This document shows, piece after piece, positions 36,665-47,700 of a stretch of DNA of 64,000 bases. The notes below the pieces were generated by a model. That model was given only the letters and a program-made list of their open reading frames with translations. It searched no databases and was not told where the DNA came from. Origin of the DNA: CAWJKP01 sp963843465 (GTDB lineage: Bacteria > Planctomycetota > Planctomycetia > Pirellulales > Thermoguttaceae); the NCBI GenBank assembly GCA_963843465.1, contig CAWJKP010000002.1, positions 1,116,001 to 1,180,000 on the forward strand, written 5' to 3'. Both the position numbers and the translations under genes were made by a program. Each line of letters starts with the position of its first letter. Within the stretch, counting starts at the first letter, position 1.

Positions 36665-39250
36665 CGCATGGCATCCCTCGCGCTGGCCGAGACAAGGCCT
36701 TTCTTCGCCGTGGCGAAGTAGACGCGGGAATTGGCCATCACCGGCGGCGTACTGAGCTCGCCAAGCCACTGGGTGTTCATCCACAGCCGCAGCTCGCCGC
36801 TGCCGATGGTGTACGACATGAGACCTTTCTTGGTCGCGTAGACGAGGGCCCCGGGCGGTGCCAGCGGCGCGATGCCCGCCCGCGCCGGAAAGCGTCTTCT
36901 CCACGCGGCCGTCCTCCAAGCCGACGACGACCAATTCCCCAGCCGTAGTGACGTAAGCCAGCCGGTTCTTGGCCAGTACGAGCGGGGTGCTGGGCGGTCC
37001 GCTTTTGGCTTCCCAGATCCGCCCGCCGTCGGCCAGGCGGAGCCCGGTGACGCCCGACTTCGTGCCCAGGTAGACGGCGTTCTTGCGCACCAACGGGGAG
37101 GCGGTCGGTGGCGCGTCCAGGGGCACACGCCACAGGGTCGCGCCGCTGGGGCGATCCAGAACGAGTAGGGCTGGCGGCCGCTCGGTGGCGACGGCCAGCA
37201 GGGCGTCGCTGGCGGCCGGCACGCCGCAGACCTTCCCGCAGTCGGCCCGCCAGGCCACCTCGCCGTTTTCGCGGAAGCAAGTCAGTTGTTGCGGCCCGTC
37301 GGCGATCAGCCCGCCGCGGTCCAGCAGGACGAACTCGCCGGGGGCGCCCGCGGCGACCGGGAGCTTCCAGCGCTGGGCGCCATCGGCAGGCGAGACGCAG
37401 TGCAGATGGCGGCCGGCATTGCCCTTCCGTCCGTCGACGAAGAAGACCGCTTGCCGGTTAGCGGCTGGCGAGAGCCAAACCCCGTTCGGGGCGGCGGCGA
37501 ACCAGGCTTCGCAGGGCTCGTTTCTTCTCTTGGGATCTTCCCGCACGCAGACCAGCCCGTTGCGGCCGCCGTGTACGGGAAGGTAAAGCCATCCGCCGAG
37601 ACAGGCGGGCGGAGGCGCTGAGTTGCACTTCGGAGGGCCGTGGGCTGTCTTCGGTCTTGGGAAAGCGCCAGGCGAACTTTCCTCTCTCGGGGAGCGGTTG
37701 GTTGTCGATCGCGCCACCGCATCCCGGGCCCCCCAAGCCGCCGGCCCAGCAGGGCTCTTGCTTCCGGCCGCCCGGCTTGCCGACGCAGAGCAGGCCGTCC
37801 TGCTGCGAGCCCACGTAGACGTGGCCGCGGGCGACCGCGGGAGAGCTGAGAAACGGACCGCTGAAGCCGAGGGTGGTTTCCCACACCAGCTCCAGGTCGT
37901 CGGCCCGCAGCCCGTAGAGTTTCCCGGCCTCCGTCACGACGTAGAGCCTAGCGCCGCTCAGTGCTGGCGAGGCGACGATCGGGGCGTGGGCGTTCCAACG
38001 GCCCAGCTCTTTTCCGGCGGTGGAGAGGGCGTAGACGTAGCCATCGCGGGCGGCGAAGAAGAGCCGGTCTTCGCCGGTGGCCACCGCCCCGAGGACCACG
38101 TCACCGGCAGCGAACTTCCATTGCACCCGGCCCGTCTTCTCGTCGAGGCACCAGACTTCGCCGGCCGGGCCGAGGGTCTTCTCGGCGGCGGCGATCTCGG
38201 CAGCGCTCTTGCCCTGCTTGCGGAGTTTGTCGAGTTGTTTTCGTTTGACCTCCTCGGCCGACTCGACGAAGTTCCCGTTGCCCATGCCCACCACGACCCG
38301 CCCGCCGACCAGGGTGGGCGCGCCGAAGACCGGATACGGGGTGGCAGCGCGCACAGCTCGGCCCCGGTATCGGCGTCGAGGCAGCAGATGGCGTTGCCGT
38401 CCATGCCGCAGCCGACGACCACCCGACCGTCATGCACCGCCGGCGAAGTGTCGGCATCGGGGCAGCGCTCGTGCGGGACATGCCAGAGCACCACCGCCCG
38501 GCCCTTGGCGTCGGGCTGGAGGCGGAAACAGTAGTAGCCGTCGTCGCCGGCGCCGACATAAGCCCGGCCCTTGTCAATGCAGGGCGTGGACTCGACGTGG
38601 CCGTGGGTGGCGTAGGTCCAGAGGACCTTCTGCCGCAACACGTCCATGCAGAACACCCGCGCGTTGAGCGTGTAATGCAGCCCCTCGCCGCAGACCAGGA
38701 ACCGGCCGGCCACCACGGGAGAGGAGAAGGTGGCGACGTAGCCGCTGGGGGCCGCCTTCCAGACCAGCCCGCCCCCATCGGCGTCCAGGCAGTAGACGGC
38801 GCCGCGGTCGCGCAACGGGCCCTTGTCGGCCGAGCTGACGTAGACCCGGTTGCCGACCACGGCGGGGCTGGCGAAAAAGGTCTTCACGTCGGCGGCGTAG
38901 CTCCAGACCAGGCCGCCGTCGGCGGGCGGCTCGCCGCCCCCGCCATTGCCGCGTCGCCCCGGATCGCCGCGGAACATCGGCCAGTCCGCGCCCGCGACTT
39001 GCCCGCTCCTCGGGCCGCCGCTGGAGGCGAAGCTGCGCACCATGAGGACTGCCCCGGCAACAACGCCCGCAATGGCGGCCACCACGACTTTCTGCCGCCA
39101 CAGCAGTCTCACGCCCGCCCACATCGCGCGCGGCTTGAGCAACGCGGCGATCAAGCCAGCCAGGGAAAGCAGGATCGCCGGCAGGATGGCAATAAGAACT
39201 TGCAGCGGGCCGATAACGACGGGGACGACGGCAAAGGGCAGGCTGTTCAT
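36661..39250 (-). CDS. Membrane-anchored PQQ-like beta-propeller protein, three frameshifts
   Basis: About 863 residues when corrected. Two N-terminal membrane segments (about 5-37 and 50-70), then propeller blades with the PQQ/YncE-type pattern: GADWPMFRGDPGRRGN, FFASPAVVGNRVYVSSADKG, VESTPCIDKGRAYVGAGDDG, LFFAARDGYVYALSTAGKEL, LFVDGR-type blades and a last YFATAKKGLVSASARDAMR. Breaks occur near 38345 (run of C), 37605 (ccc) and 36885 (ggg), each restoring blade sequence in another frame and each explained by one base. The stop overlaps the next gene's ATG by four bases (36661-36664). Probably a periplasmic scaffold or sensor of the operon; a true PQQ enzyme is not indicated. Confidence 0.78.
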
Positions 39251-39306
39251 AGGCGTGTGCGGATCAACGGTCTTCGCAGTTCCCGGTAGTGCTTGACGAT
39301 ATTGGT

Positions 39307-39420
39307 AAGAAGCTGTTTCAACACCCCGGCAGCCACCGTCGGGCAGGAATGCCCAACCTACAGCGGCCGTAGGACGGGCATTCTTGCCCGTCGCCGCGAT
39401 TCGGTCTTGAAACAGCTTCT
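39307..39420. repeat. Nested inverted repeat with AGAAGCTGTTTCA arms
   Basis: Outer arms agaagctgtttca (39308-39320) and tgaaacagcttct (39408-39420); inner arms cgtcgggcaggaatgccc and gggcattcttgcccgtcg around taggttgt-like centre (cctacagcggccgtagg). This fills most of the gap between the two minus-strand genes and may end the DUF4091 transcript or start the PQQ one; the direction of action is unknown. Confidence 0.88.
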
Positions 39421-39479
39421 CAAGCTATTGGGAAACTGCCGTACTTCGTTGCCAACATCGTATCGTGCTACCCAGTCTA

Positions 39480-42160
39480 TCAGTTCTTACCCAGCGCGCG
39501 CTGGACGTCGGCGGCCGCTTCGAACAACGCTCGCGACCGGTCCTGCCAGCCGGATGCAGCATACCACGGATAGCTGGCGCCCAGGCAGGGATATTGCCAC
39601 CAGCCGTGCGGGTTCTGCGGATACTTCTCGTAGACCAGCGGCGAAAGCACCAGGTCGTTGACGCCGCGGAGCATCGCTGCGGTGCGATCGTCGAGGATTG
39701 TCTGACAGCGCTCGGCCAGCGCGCCGTCAATTCTCTTTCCCAGCAGCGCCTTCTCGATGAAGATGCGGGCCTCGGCTTCCTGAATGCCCTCTCGCAGCGT
39801 CTCGAATCGGTGCGTGCCAATGGCGCCATTCCTGCCCGCGGAAAGCACGGACGTTCTCGATGTCGAGGTTGCGCCAGGAATTGTAGCGCGTGCCGAGAGT
39901 GCCGACGCAGAGTCCCTTGCTGTCGGGAAAGACCGGCCAGAAGTCGGCGCCCAGGCGGCCGAATCCGCGCTGGTCGCCCGCCACGTTGATCTCGGCGAGG
40001 AACCGGTAGGTGACGAGGTAATCGTCGTTGTGCCGCCCGCGCATGAAGTGTACTTTCAGGTCGGGCCGGTTCCAACCGTAGCGCCGGCTCTCCGCAGGGT
40101 CCTCCGCGAAGCGCGAGGACCACACGTTCGCGTAGTACCCCAGCCGAAGAGACCGCGCCACAGTTTCCGCCGCAGAGCCATGACTGTCGACGATCCAGGG
40201 CGTGCCGGGCGAAAGCGCCTTGAAAAAGCCGACGGCCTCGCGGTTCGGCGTCGTATCGCCGCACACTCCGAACATCATCGCGCCCTCCAGCCCGCGCGCT
40301 CGGAGGCGCTGGCGTATGCCGGCAATCACCGGCTTCCAAAGCTCCACGCTCCGCGGATCGGAGTACTTGGGAAGCTGGATCGTCTCCATCTTACCGTCGG
40401 GGGAAAGGCCGGTTACGGGAATCTCTCCGTCGTTGCAGTGATAGTCCCAGATGTAAGTACAGACGATCTTCGGCTTGCCCTGGTGTTGCAGCACCGCATC
40501 CAGGTACATCTCCAGAAGCGCGTAGTCGTGGCGGTAGCCGCCGCCGGGCTGCCTTATCCAGCGGACCAGGGAGTAATCGTTGCCCATGTTGGTCCGGCAT
40601 ACGACGGGAAGATAAGTGGTCGGCGAGCCGACTTGCCCGAGGAAGGAAAGCGACCTGCCGATGAGCGCAAAATGTTGCTCGGACCAGAAAGGGACATGGT
40701 ATTTCCACGCGACCGTCTCGGGCGACTGGATGAGCTCGCAGAACGACACGAAGTCCTGCGGGTCGGGAACCCGCCAACCGCAGACGTGCAGCTCGACGGG
40801 GACCGGGAAGGTCCGGCCGTTGGCGGCAATTTCCAGTTCGCCCGTGTAGTCGCCCGGCCGCGCATCGGCGGGCACTTTCACGGTGATCCACACCGGCTGC
40901 ACGGCGCCGTCGACGTGCGGCGGCTGGCCCGGCGAAACCCAGTTGCCGCGTCCCGCTTTCTTCGCGCGCACTTCCACTTCGGCCGGAGGAGTCTCCTCCA
41001 GCCCGTCGAAGGCCGTGACCGCCGCCGGATAATACTGCGACGCGCCGTTCTCCCAGCGGTCGGCTGTCGCGTAGCGGATGAGCACACCGTCGGCGGAAAT
41101 CATGCCGCCCTCTTTCGACGCCAGGTCGCTGATCCTGGCCGAGAGCTTCCGCACGGGCTCGCTGGCACCGAGAACGACTTTGCCGGAAAAAACGCCGTTC
41201 CGCGCCGACGAGGCGTATCGCCGCCAGCCTTTCCTGCGGATCGCCCCAGTCCAAGTCGAAGTCCACGGCCAAAGGGTTGCTGTTCCACGCCTGCAATCCC
41301 TTGGGGTGCGCGTAGTTGGGCACGACCTCTCCGCGGGCGTCAAGGCGCACGCTGGACAGACCGCACGTGCTCCACAAAACGAGGAACGGCTTCTTCTCCG
41401 CCTGGTGCGCCAGCACCACTTCGTGATGCGGCGCACGGTGCACCGAGATCGCCAAGACATTGACGCCTTTTCGCAGAAAACTCGCCGGGATCGCCGCGTC
41501 CTTCAGTCGGCGATTGTGCAGCTCGCAGCGGGCGCGGTCGCTCTCCCGCTGTTCAGCCGACAGCAGCTTCCCCTTGGCCGCCTCGAACGCTTCCGGCGGG
41601 TAATCGTTGGCCAGGGTCTCGCGGCGGATTTCGCCTGTGGGCATGTCACCCCGCGCCACCTCTGTCCCGTTCAGATAAACGACCACCCCGCCGCGGTAAG
41701 CAAGGGAAAGCGAGAGATCGCCGGCTCGGGCAGGGTCCGGCACCGTAAACTTGCCGCGCATGGCAAGGTGCGACAGATAGACCGTGCTGTAATCCAGCTC
41801 CGAGAAGCCGAAATCCAGGTCGGGAAGCTTGAGCCACTCCAGCCGCCGTACGGGAAAGACCGCCCCGGGGCTGCGCCACCAGGACGAGTCGTCGAAGCCG
41901 ACGTTCCGCCAATCGTCGGGCGGCGGGGTCGTGTCGCGGTTGAGCCACAGGCAGCGAGGCTGCACGATGGTCTGCAATCCCGCCGCCGTCTTGACGACAG
42001 GCGGCCGAAGCGTGTAATGGACTCTCCAGAAACCGCTGGTATCGAGGATCGTCCTGCTGATCCCATCTGCTGCGGAAACCCGTGAGCAAAGAAAAGCGAT
42101 CGCGACGAACAGGGCATAGTATACCCGCCGAGACAACCGGTCTTTTCCTCGAGACGTCAT
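39480..42160 (-). CDS. Secreted DUF4091 (GH-like) protein, two frameshifts (paralogue B)
   Basis: About 893 residues when corrected; paralogue of 28388-31142, with matching segments such as AAIPASFLRKGVNVLAI, KGLQAWNSNPLAVDF, FWSEQHFALIGRSLSFLGQV and INVAGDQRGFGRLGADFWPV. Signal peptide VYYALFVAIAFLCSRVSAAD. Breaks near 41200 (gcgcggaacggcg) and 39850 (gtccgtgc, one C extra) shift the frame, and both corrections give residues aligned to paralogue A. Start ATG at 42160 has ggag eight bases before; the in-frame TTG at 42172 is less likely. It follows the VCBS gene by 40 bases and is probably co-transcribed. Function as for paralogue A: predicted extracellular glycan hydrolase. Confidence 0.8.
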
Positions 42161-42200
42161 TGTTGTCTCCAAGCGGCATCAGCACGGGGATTGCGAACCG

Positions 42201-44069
42201 CTACTTGATTTCCACTTTGACGGTTCCCTTTTCCACGACGACCTCCTTCTGTTGCTCCTTGCCGCCCGGCAGACGCCACTTGAGCGTAACGGGGCCCGCC
42301 TCCCTGCGGCCGAAGAATGCCTGGCTGGCGCCGGGCAAGACGTTCCACGCCCCCAGACACCGTTTCCCGATCCAACCCGTTACGGTCACCGGTCCTTGGT
42401 ACTGGCCGCCGACAGGCAGGACCGCAACCACGCTGCGGGCCTCACGGTCGTCGTTCTCGCGGTAGAAGATCCAGATCTCGCCGTTGCTCAGGGCCAGCAC
42501 CATGTCCTGCGCACCGTCGCCGTCGAAATCGCCGAGGCACGCCGACTGCTGGCCTTGCTCCGCCGCGGGGAGCAATTGCCGCTCGGCGAGATCCAACGTG
42601 TGGGCATGACCGAAACTCCGGTAACCGCGGTTGAAGAAGAGTTGCGGGCTCATGGCGGCGTAGGCGATCAAGGCATCCTGCCGGCCGTCGTTGTTGATAT
42701 CGCCGGCCAGGCAGTCGATTCCGCCGGGCTTGCCGATGTAGGCGATTTCGCCCGAGAGGTTCAAGGCATCGGTGAACTTGCCGTGGCCTTCGTTCTGCCA
42801 GAGACGGAGGCCGTCCGTGCCGGCGCAAAGAATATCCAACCGGCCGTCACCGTCGAAATCGGCCAGGCACGCGCCCGACCGGCCCGCGCCGAGTTGTACC
42901 GCACAAGCGGCGCCTGGCGCGAACTTGCCGGCCGCCAGTCCGCGGAAGAGCACGCTCCCTGCGGCAAACGGCGCCAGAACATCAGCCACGCCGTCACCGT
43001 CGAAGTCGGCCACCAGGCAAGGCCCCGCCGCGCCGAGTTTCTTCCGATCGACTCCCGTGGCCGCAAGCGGGGAGAGCGACGGCCTGCCCCGGGCATCGAA
43101 CGAGACGAGCACGGGCCAGGAGTTGGTGCTGACCAGCAGGCCGGACTTTCCCTTGGTGCCGCAATCGAGCGCCGCCAGCCCGGTGCAGCCGTTTTCCAAT
43201 GCGCCGGCAAGATCCAGCGTCCGGGCCTGGAACGTGCCGTCGGCCTGTTGCGCGTGGAGAGACAGGGTCTTGCCGTCGAACGAGATCAGGTCCAGCCGGC
43301 CGTTGCCGTGGAAATCGCCCCAGGCAAATGCCTGGGACTTCGACTGCAAGCGGCGCAAGGCGGTGATGTCGGTGAACTTCCTGCTCTTCGCATCACAGAC
43401 CAGCAAGTGGTCCCCCTGGCCCCGCGCGACGAACAACAGCAACTTGCCGTCGCCGGCCAGGTCCATCGGCCGCACGGCCCTGATTTTGCCCGTGAGCGTG
43501 GCGATTTTCTGCGGGTCGCTGCTCCAGGAAGCGCCGTCGGTCACCGGCACTTCGGGGTCGTCGTCCTGGAGGATGTAGTCCACGGCCCGGCGGAGCATGT
43601 CGGTGCCGCCGGCCCAGACGCCCTGGCTCTGGGCGTCGATCCGGTTCAAGGCCCAGACGCCGTCCTGGCCGCCCTCGAATTCCGCCCATTGGCCGGAGAC
43701 GTGGAGAAGACCGCGGCTTTTCGGCCGTTCGCCGCCCTGGCCCTCCTGCTCCGGGGCGAACTCGCCCACAAAGAACAACGCCGGCTTCGCGGCGGCCGCC
43801 AGGTCGCGCAGGGCATCGGCGTTCTGGGGGTTGATCGCCTTGGAGAGGTCCAAGCGGAGCGACTTCAGTTCCGTCTTGCCTTTGAGCACTTCGCGGATGA
43901 CGGCGGCGTACTGGTCCTTCGCTTGCCCCTGCTTGAGGTCGACCGACACAATCAACGCGGCCTGCTGCACCAGGTGGACCGGCGTGAAATGGGGGTTGAT
44001 CATGGCCTTGGCCAGGCACGGCAACGCGGCAATGGCAACCAGGACGGTGAGGCAACGATAGCGATTCAT
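42201..44069 (-). CDS. Secreted VCBS/FG-GAP repeat protein
   Basis: 622 residues with signal peptide MNRYRCLTVLVAIAALPCLA. After an N-terminal 200-residue alpha/beta region, FG-GAP/VCBS propeller repeats bear calcium-loop motifs DFDGDGVADVL, DFDGDGRLDIL, DINNDGRQDALI and DFDGDGAQDMVLAL, plus degenerate GDFHGNGRLDLISF. A C-terminal beta-domain (about 560-622) contains VTVTGWIGKRCLGAWNVLPG, as in cell-surface adhesion or ASPIC-type ends. Likely calcium-stabilised extracellular propeller binding a ligand or glycan. Start ATG at 44069; the upstream frame extension to 44144 lacks a ribosome site. Upstream of and probably co-expressed with the DUF4091 paralogue B. Confidence 0.82.
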   Translation of the reverse strand: MNRYRCLTVLVAIAALPCLAKAMINPHFTPVHLVQQAALIVSVDLKQGQAKDQYAAVIREVLKGKTELKSLRLDLSKAINPQNADALRDLAAAAKPALFFVGEFAPEQEGQGGERPKSRGLLHVSGQWAEFEGGQDGVWALNRIDAQSQGVWAGGTDMLRRAVDYILQDDDPEVPVTDGASWSSDPQKIATLTGKIRAVRPMDLAGDGKLLLFVARGQGDHLLVCDAKSRKFTDITALRRLQSKSQAFAWGDFHGNGRLDLISFDGKTLSLHAQQADGTFQARTLDLAGALENGCTGLAALDCGTKGKSGLLVSTNSWPVLVSFDARGRPSLSPLAATGVDRKKLGAAGPCLVADFDGDGVADVLAPFAAGSVLFRGLAAGKFAPGAACAVQLGAGRSGACLADFDGDGRLDILCAGTDGLRLWQNEGHGKFTDALNLSGEIAYIGKPGGIDCLAGDINNDGRQDALIAYAAMSPQLFFNRGYRSFGHAHTLDLAERQLLPAAEQGQQSACLGDFDGDGAQDMVLALSNGEIWIFYRENDDREARSVVAVLPVGGQYQGPVTVTGWIGKRCLGAWNVLPGASQAFFGRREAGPVTLKWRLPGGKEQQKEVVVEKGTVKVEIK

Positions 44070-44387
44070 GGGAGTCTCTCGGCGGCTGACGACGACTCTG
44101 ATCTTGACCGGCGAAATCCGGCTTGTCAACGCTGAGCTTGCCAATGGCTGCGAGCAACTGCGATAGGGATTGCAAAGGGTCCGGATCTTGATAGAATCCT
44201 ATCTAAGATACTTGTGCCCAAAGGCTTACCGGCTTTCTTGGTGTGAGTGGAGCTGCTTTCTCGGGAGCCAAAGGTCAGAGGTTCGAGCCCTGTCGGGGAT
44301 ACTTCAGAAGTCCTTGTTGGATAAAGAGTTCCGGCAAGGTTTCTGTTGTTGAGTTCGCCGGTGCGAATCCTTCCACGAGGAAAACCC
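44070..44387. other. Intergenic region with tRNA-like 3' half
   Basis: Divergent gap between the VCBS gene and yajC. At about 44270-44305 the + strand reads ccaaaggtcagaggttcgag followed by ccctgtcggggat, which resembles the T-arm and variable region of a tRNA, and the antisense translation gives the LEPLTFGSRESSS-type peptide that usually marks hidden tRNA-related sequence. I could not fold a complete cloverleaf (anticodon arm and acceptor are not convincing), so no tRNA gene is called. The rest holds yajC upstream signals. Confidence 0.35.
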
Positions 44388-44765
44388 GTGCAATACCTGC
44401 TCTCTTCCGCAGCGGTCTTACTGGCCGCTGACCCCCCCGCCAACCAGTCGGGTTCCGGCAGTTTCCTGATGCTCCTGTCGATGGGCATGATCGCCCTGGT
44501 GTTCTGGTTCCTCTTTCTCCGCCCACAGCGGAAGGAACAGCAGCAGCGGCAGTCGATGATTTCCACGATGAAGAAGAACGATCGCGTGGTCACGGTGGGC
44601 GGAATCTACGGCGTGGTGACCAACGTCCACCGTGAAGCGGACGAGGTCACGATCAAGGTGGATGAGGCGACCAACACCAAGCTGCGGGTCACGCTCGGGT
44701 CGATTTCCCGGGTCCTCGGCGACCAGCCGTCGCCTGCAACGACCGCGGACCCCGGCACCAAGTAA
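44388..44765 (+). CDS. yajC: Preprotein translocase subunit YajC
   Basis: 125 residues from GTG at 44388 (gagg at 44377-44380 supplies the ribosome site). One membrane helix at about 25-50 (LMLLSMGMIALVFWFLFLRP) followed by the conserved RPQRKEQQQRQSMISTMKKN, and DRVVTVGGIYGVVTNV. YajC associates with SecDF in the inner membrane and assists protein export. The next gene, 33 bases downstream, is secDF, the standard order. Length is normal for the family. An earlier ATG at 44346 would add residues unlike YajC. Confidence 0.92.
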   Translation: MQYLLSSAAVLLAADPPANQSGSGSFLMLLSMGMIALVFWFLFLRPQRKEQQQRQSMISTMKKNDRVVTVGGIYGVVTNVHREADEVTIKVDEATNTKLRVTLGSISRVLGDQPSPATTADPGTK

Positions 44766-44798
44766 ATCCTTGCCCCCAACTCGCAGGAACGTGTACTC

Positions 44799-47700
44799 AT
44801 GTCGTCCTATGTTCATTTATTCTGGATGATGGCCGCCATCGTCGCTGCCTTCGTCCTGGGCGGCCGGCTGGCGAGGAAATCCCGTGATGGGGGGCTGACT
44901 CGGCTGGCAGGAGCCGCGCTGTTGGGCCTGGCGCTGTTGGCCACGGCAGGCGTGGTCGGCTGGGGCGAGCCGCTAGTCGGTCGTCCGGCCGCGGCGGTCG
45001 CCGCCGATCCGAAGTCCAACGTCCCCTCGGCGCGCCTGGTCCCCCCCGTCGACGAAGAGGACGAGGGCCCCTCGACCACGCAGTTCACGCAGCCCACCGG
45101 CCCCAAGGCCAGGCCGGGCGACATCCGCCAGGACTTCTGGGTCCAACTCGTCGTCTTCGGGGCGGCGATCGGCTTGCCCTTCCTCATCGCCGGGTTTTGC
45201 ACGCGCCACTGGCGGATGCCCGATTATTACAACAAGTTCGTCCTGGTCTCGATGGCCTTCCTGCTCAGCGCGGCGATCATCGGGCTGAGGTGGCCGCCGA
45301 AGCTGGGCATCGATCTGCGGGGCGGAGTGATCCTCGTCTATGAGGTCAAACCGCCGGAGGCCAGCGCTTCGGGCCCGCTTCCGGCGGCTGCCAACCAGCA
45401 GACCAGCTCCAGCTCCCTGACGAAGGAGAACATGGACAAGCTGGTGGCCGCCATCAGCCGCCGCGTGAACCCGGGCGGCGTGAAGGAAGTCACCGTCCGC
45501 TCCCGCGGCTCCAACGAGGTGGAGATCATCATCCCCGAGGTGGACCACGCGGAAGTCGAGCGGATGAAGGGAATCATCAGCAGGCTCGGCAGCCTCGAGT
45601 TCCGCATCCTGGCCAACGATCACGACCATAACGGCTTCATGGAGAAGGCCAAGGCGCTGAAGCCGGACGTCAATAAGCTCTATTCCAGCACCGGGAAGCT
45701 GGAGGCCTGGTGGGTGCCGGTGGACCCCAAGTCCAGCAAGGAATTCAACTACCCCGAGATCGCCCGGCGGATGGGAATGCGCAATGGCGAGCAAGCGCTC
45801 CAGATCCTGGTCACAAACGATCCGTTCAACGTCACCGGAAGTTACTTGACCCACGCCGCCTCGGACATCGACCAGAAGGGCCGGCCGGACGTGACCTTCC
45901 AGTTCAACTCCCTCGGGGCCAGGAAATTCGGCGGGCTCACCTCCTCCAACCTGCCGGACGAGACCAGCGGCTTCACCCGCAAGCTGGGCATCATCCTCGA
46001 CGGCTACCTCTATTCAGCCCCCTCGATCCAGAGCACGATCCACGACCGCGGCGAGATCACCGGCAGCTTCACCAAGAAGGATACCGACGACCTGGTGAGC
46101 GTGCTCAACGCGGGCGCCTTGCCCGCCACGCTCAGCGACAAGCCGATCAGCGAGCTGTTCACCGGCCCGACCCTGGGCAGCGACACCATCGTCCAGGGCC
46201 GCAACGCCATGGTCCTCGCCACGGTGGTGATCCTGGTGTTCATGCTCTTTTACTACCATTTTTCCGGGCTGGTGGCCGACATGGCCCTGGCCCTGCACCT
46301 GTTGATCCTTTTTGCCCTGATGCTCCTGTTCAAGGCGACCTTCACCCTGGCGGCCTTTGCCGGCGTGGCGCTGACCGTGGGCATGGCCGTGGACGCCAAC
46401 GTGCTGATCTACGAGCGCTTCCGCGAGGAGATGGACCGCCAGACCACGCTCCGCATGTCGATCCGCAACGGATTTGCCCACGCCATGTCGGCGATCGTCG
46501 ACTCCAACGTCACCAGCCTGGTCTCCGCGGCCGTGCTCTACGCCGTGGGCACCGACCAGGTCAAGGGCTTCGCCGTCACGCTCTTTATCGGCGTCTTGAC
46601 CAACATCTTCGCCTCCGTCTACTGCACCCACGTGGTCTTCGACGTCGCCGAGCGGCAGAAGTGGATCAGCCGGCTGAAGATGCTGCGGGCCTTGTCCAAG
46701 ACCAGCATCGACTTTTGGGGCATCCGCCGCCGCTGCTATCTGGGCTCGTTCCTCATGATCACCGTGGGCATGATCGCCGTCGGCTTCCGCGGGGCCAGCC
46801 TGCTGGACATCGACTTCACCGGCGGCGTCTCCGTGGAAATCGCCCTGAAGAAGCCGGAAGACATCAACAAGGTGCGGAAGAAACTGGCCGATCTGCCCAA
46901 CCTGGTCGTCAGCGACGTCCATCGCGAGGGCGAGCGGGCCAACCTGCGGTTCGTGGTCAATACGGCCACCCCGGCCGGCACCAAGGATGCCAACCAGTAC
47001 AAGGCCAAGGTCCAGAACCGCATCCAGGAGGCCTTCGGCGACAACCTGGTCGGCAATAGCCTGACCGTCGGTCCGTTGACGCCCATTCCCGGCGCCCGCA
47101 AGCTGAGCCAAGATCGTACTCGTCACGCTCCGCGTGACGCCGGCCCTCACGCGGAGCGTGAGGAGTACGTAGGGTGGGACCAGGCCGCCAAGGCGGCCGA
47201 CGGCCCACCGGAACACGTAAATCTGGTGGGCCGGCGCTCGCTCGCGCGAGCTTGTCCCACCCTACTTCGCTCCTTGGGACGGCTCCGCGCGGACCTTCCG
47301 CCGGATAGCATGTTGGCCGCCGCCGATCGCTCCTCGGTGCTGTTGGCCCAGGCCCCCAAGCCCTCGACGCCGCCGAGCAAGGCGACTACGCCGGCTAGCA
47401 CGCCGGCGGCCCCTAAACCGGCGACGGCTGCCAAACCCGTGGAACCGGCCAGCGGCGCGGCAAAGCCGGCGGCCAGCGCACCGGCAGCGCCGGCGGCCCC
47501 CAATCCGTTTGCCGGCGGCACGCAGGCCGAGCTGAAACTCGAGCAGAAGCTCGACCATGCGACGCTGGCCGGCGTCTTCGACGAGGTCATCCGCTCGGGC
47601 AAGGTGGTCAAGCCGGCGGTCCGCTACGACCTGACCAACCCCAGCTATACGGAAGAAGACACCGCGGCCTACGACCACTGGACCGTTCGCATGGAGCTGC

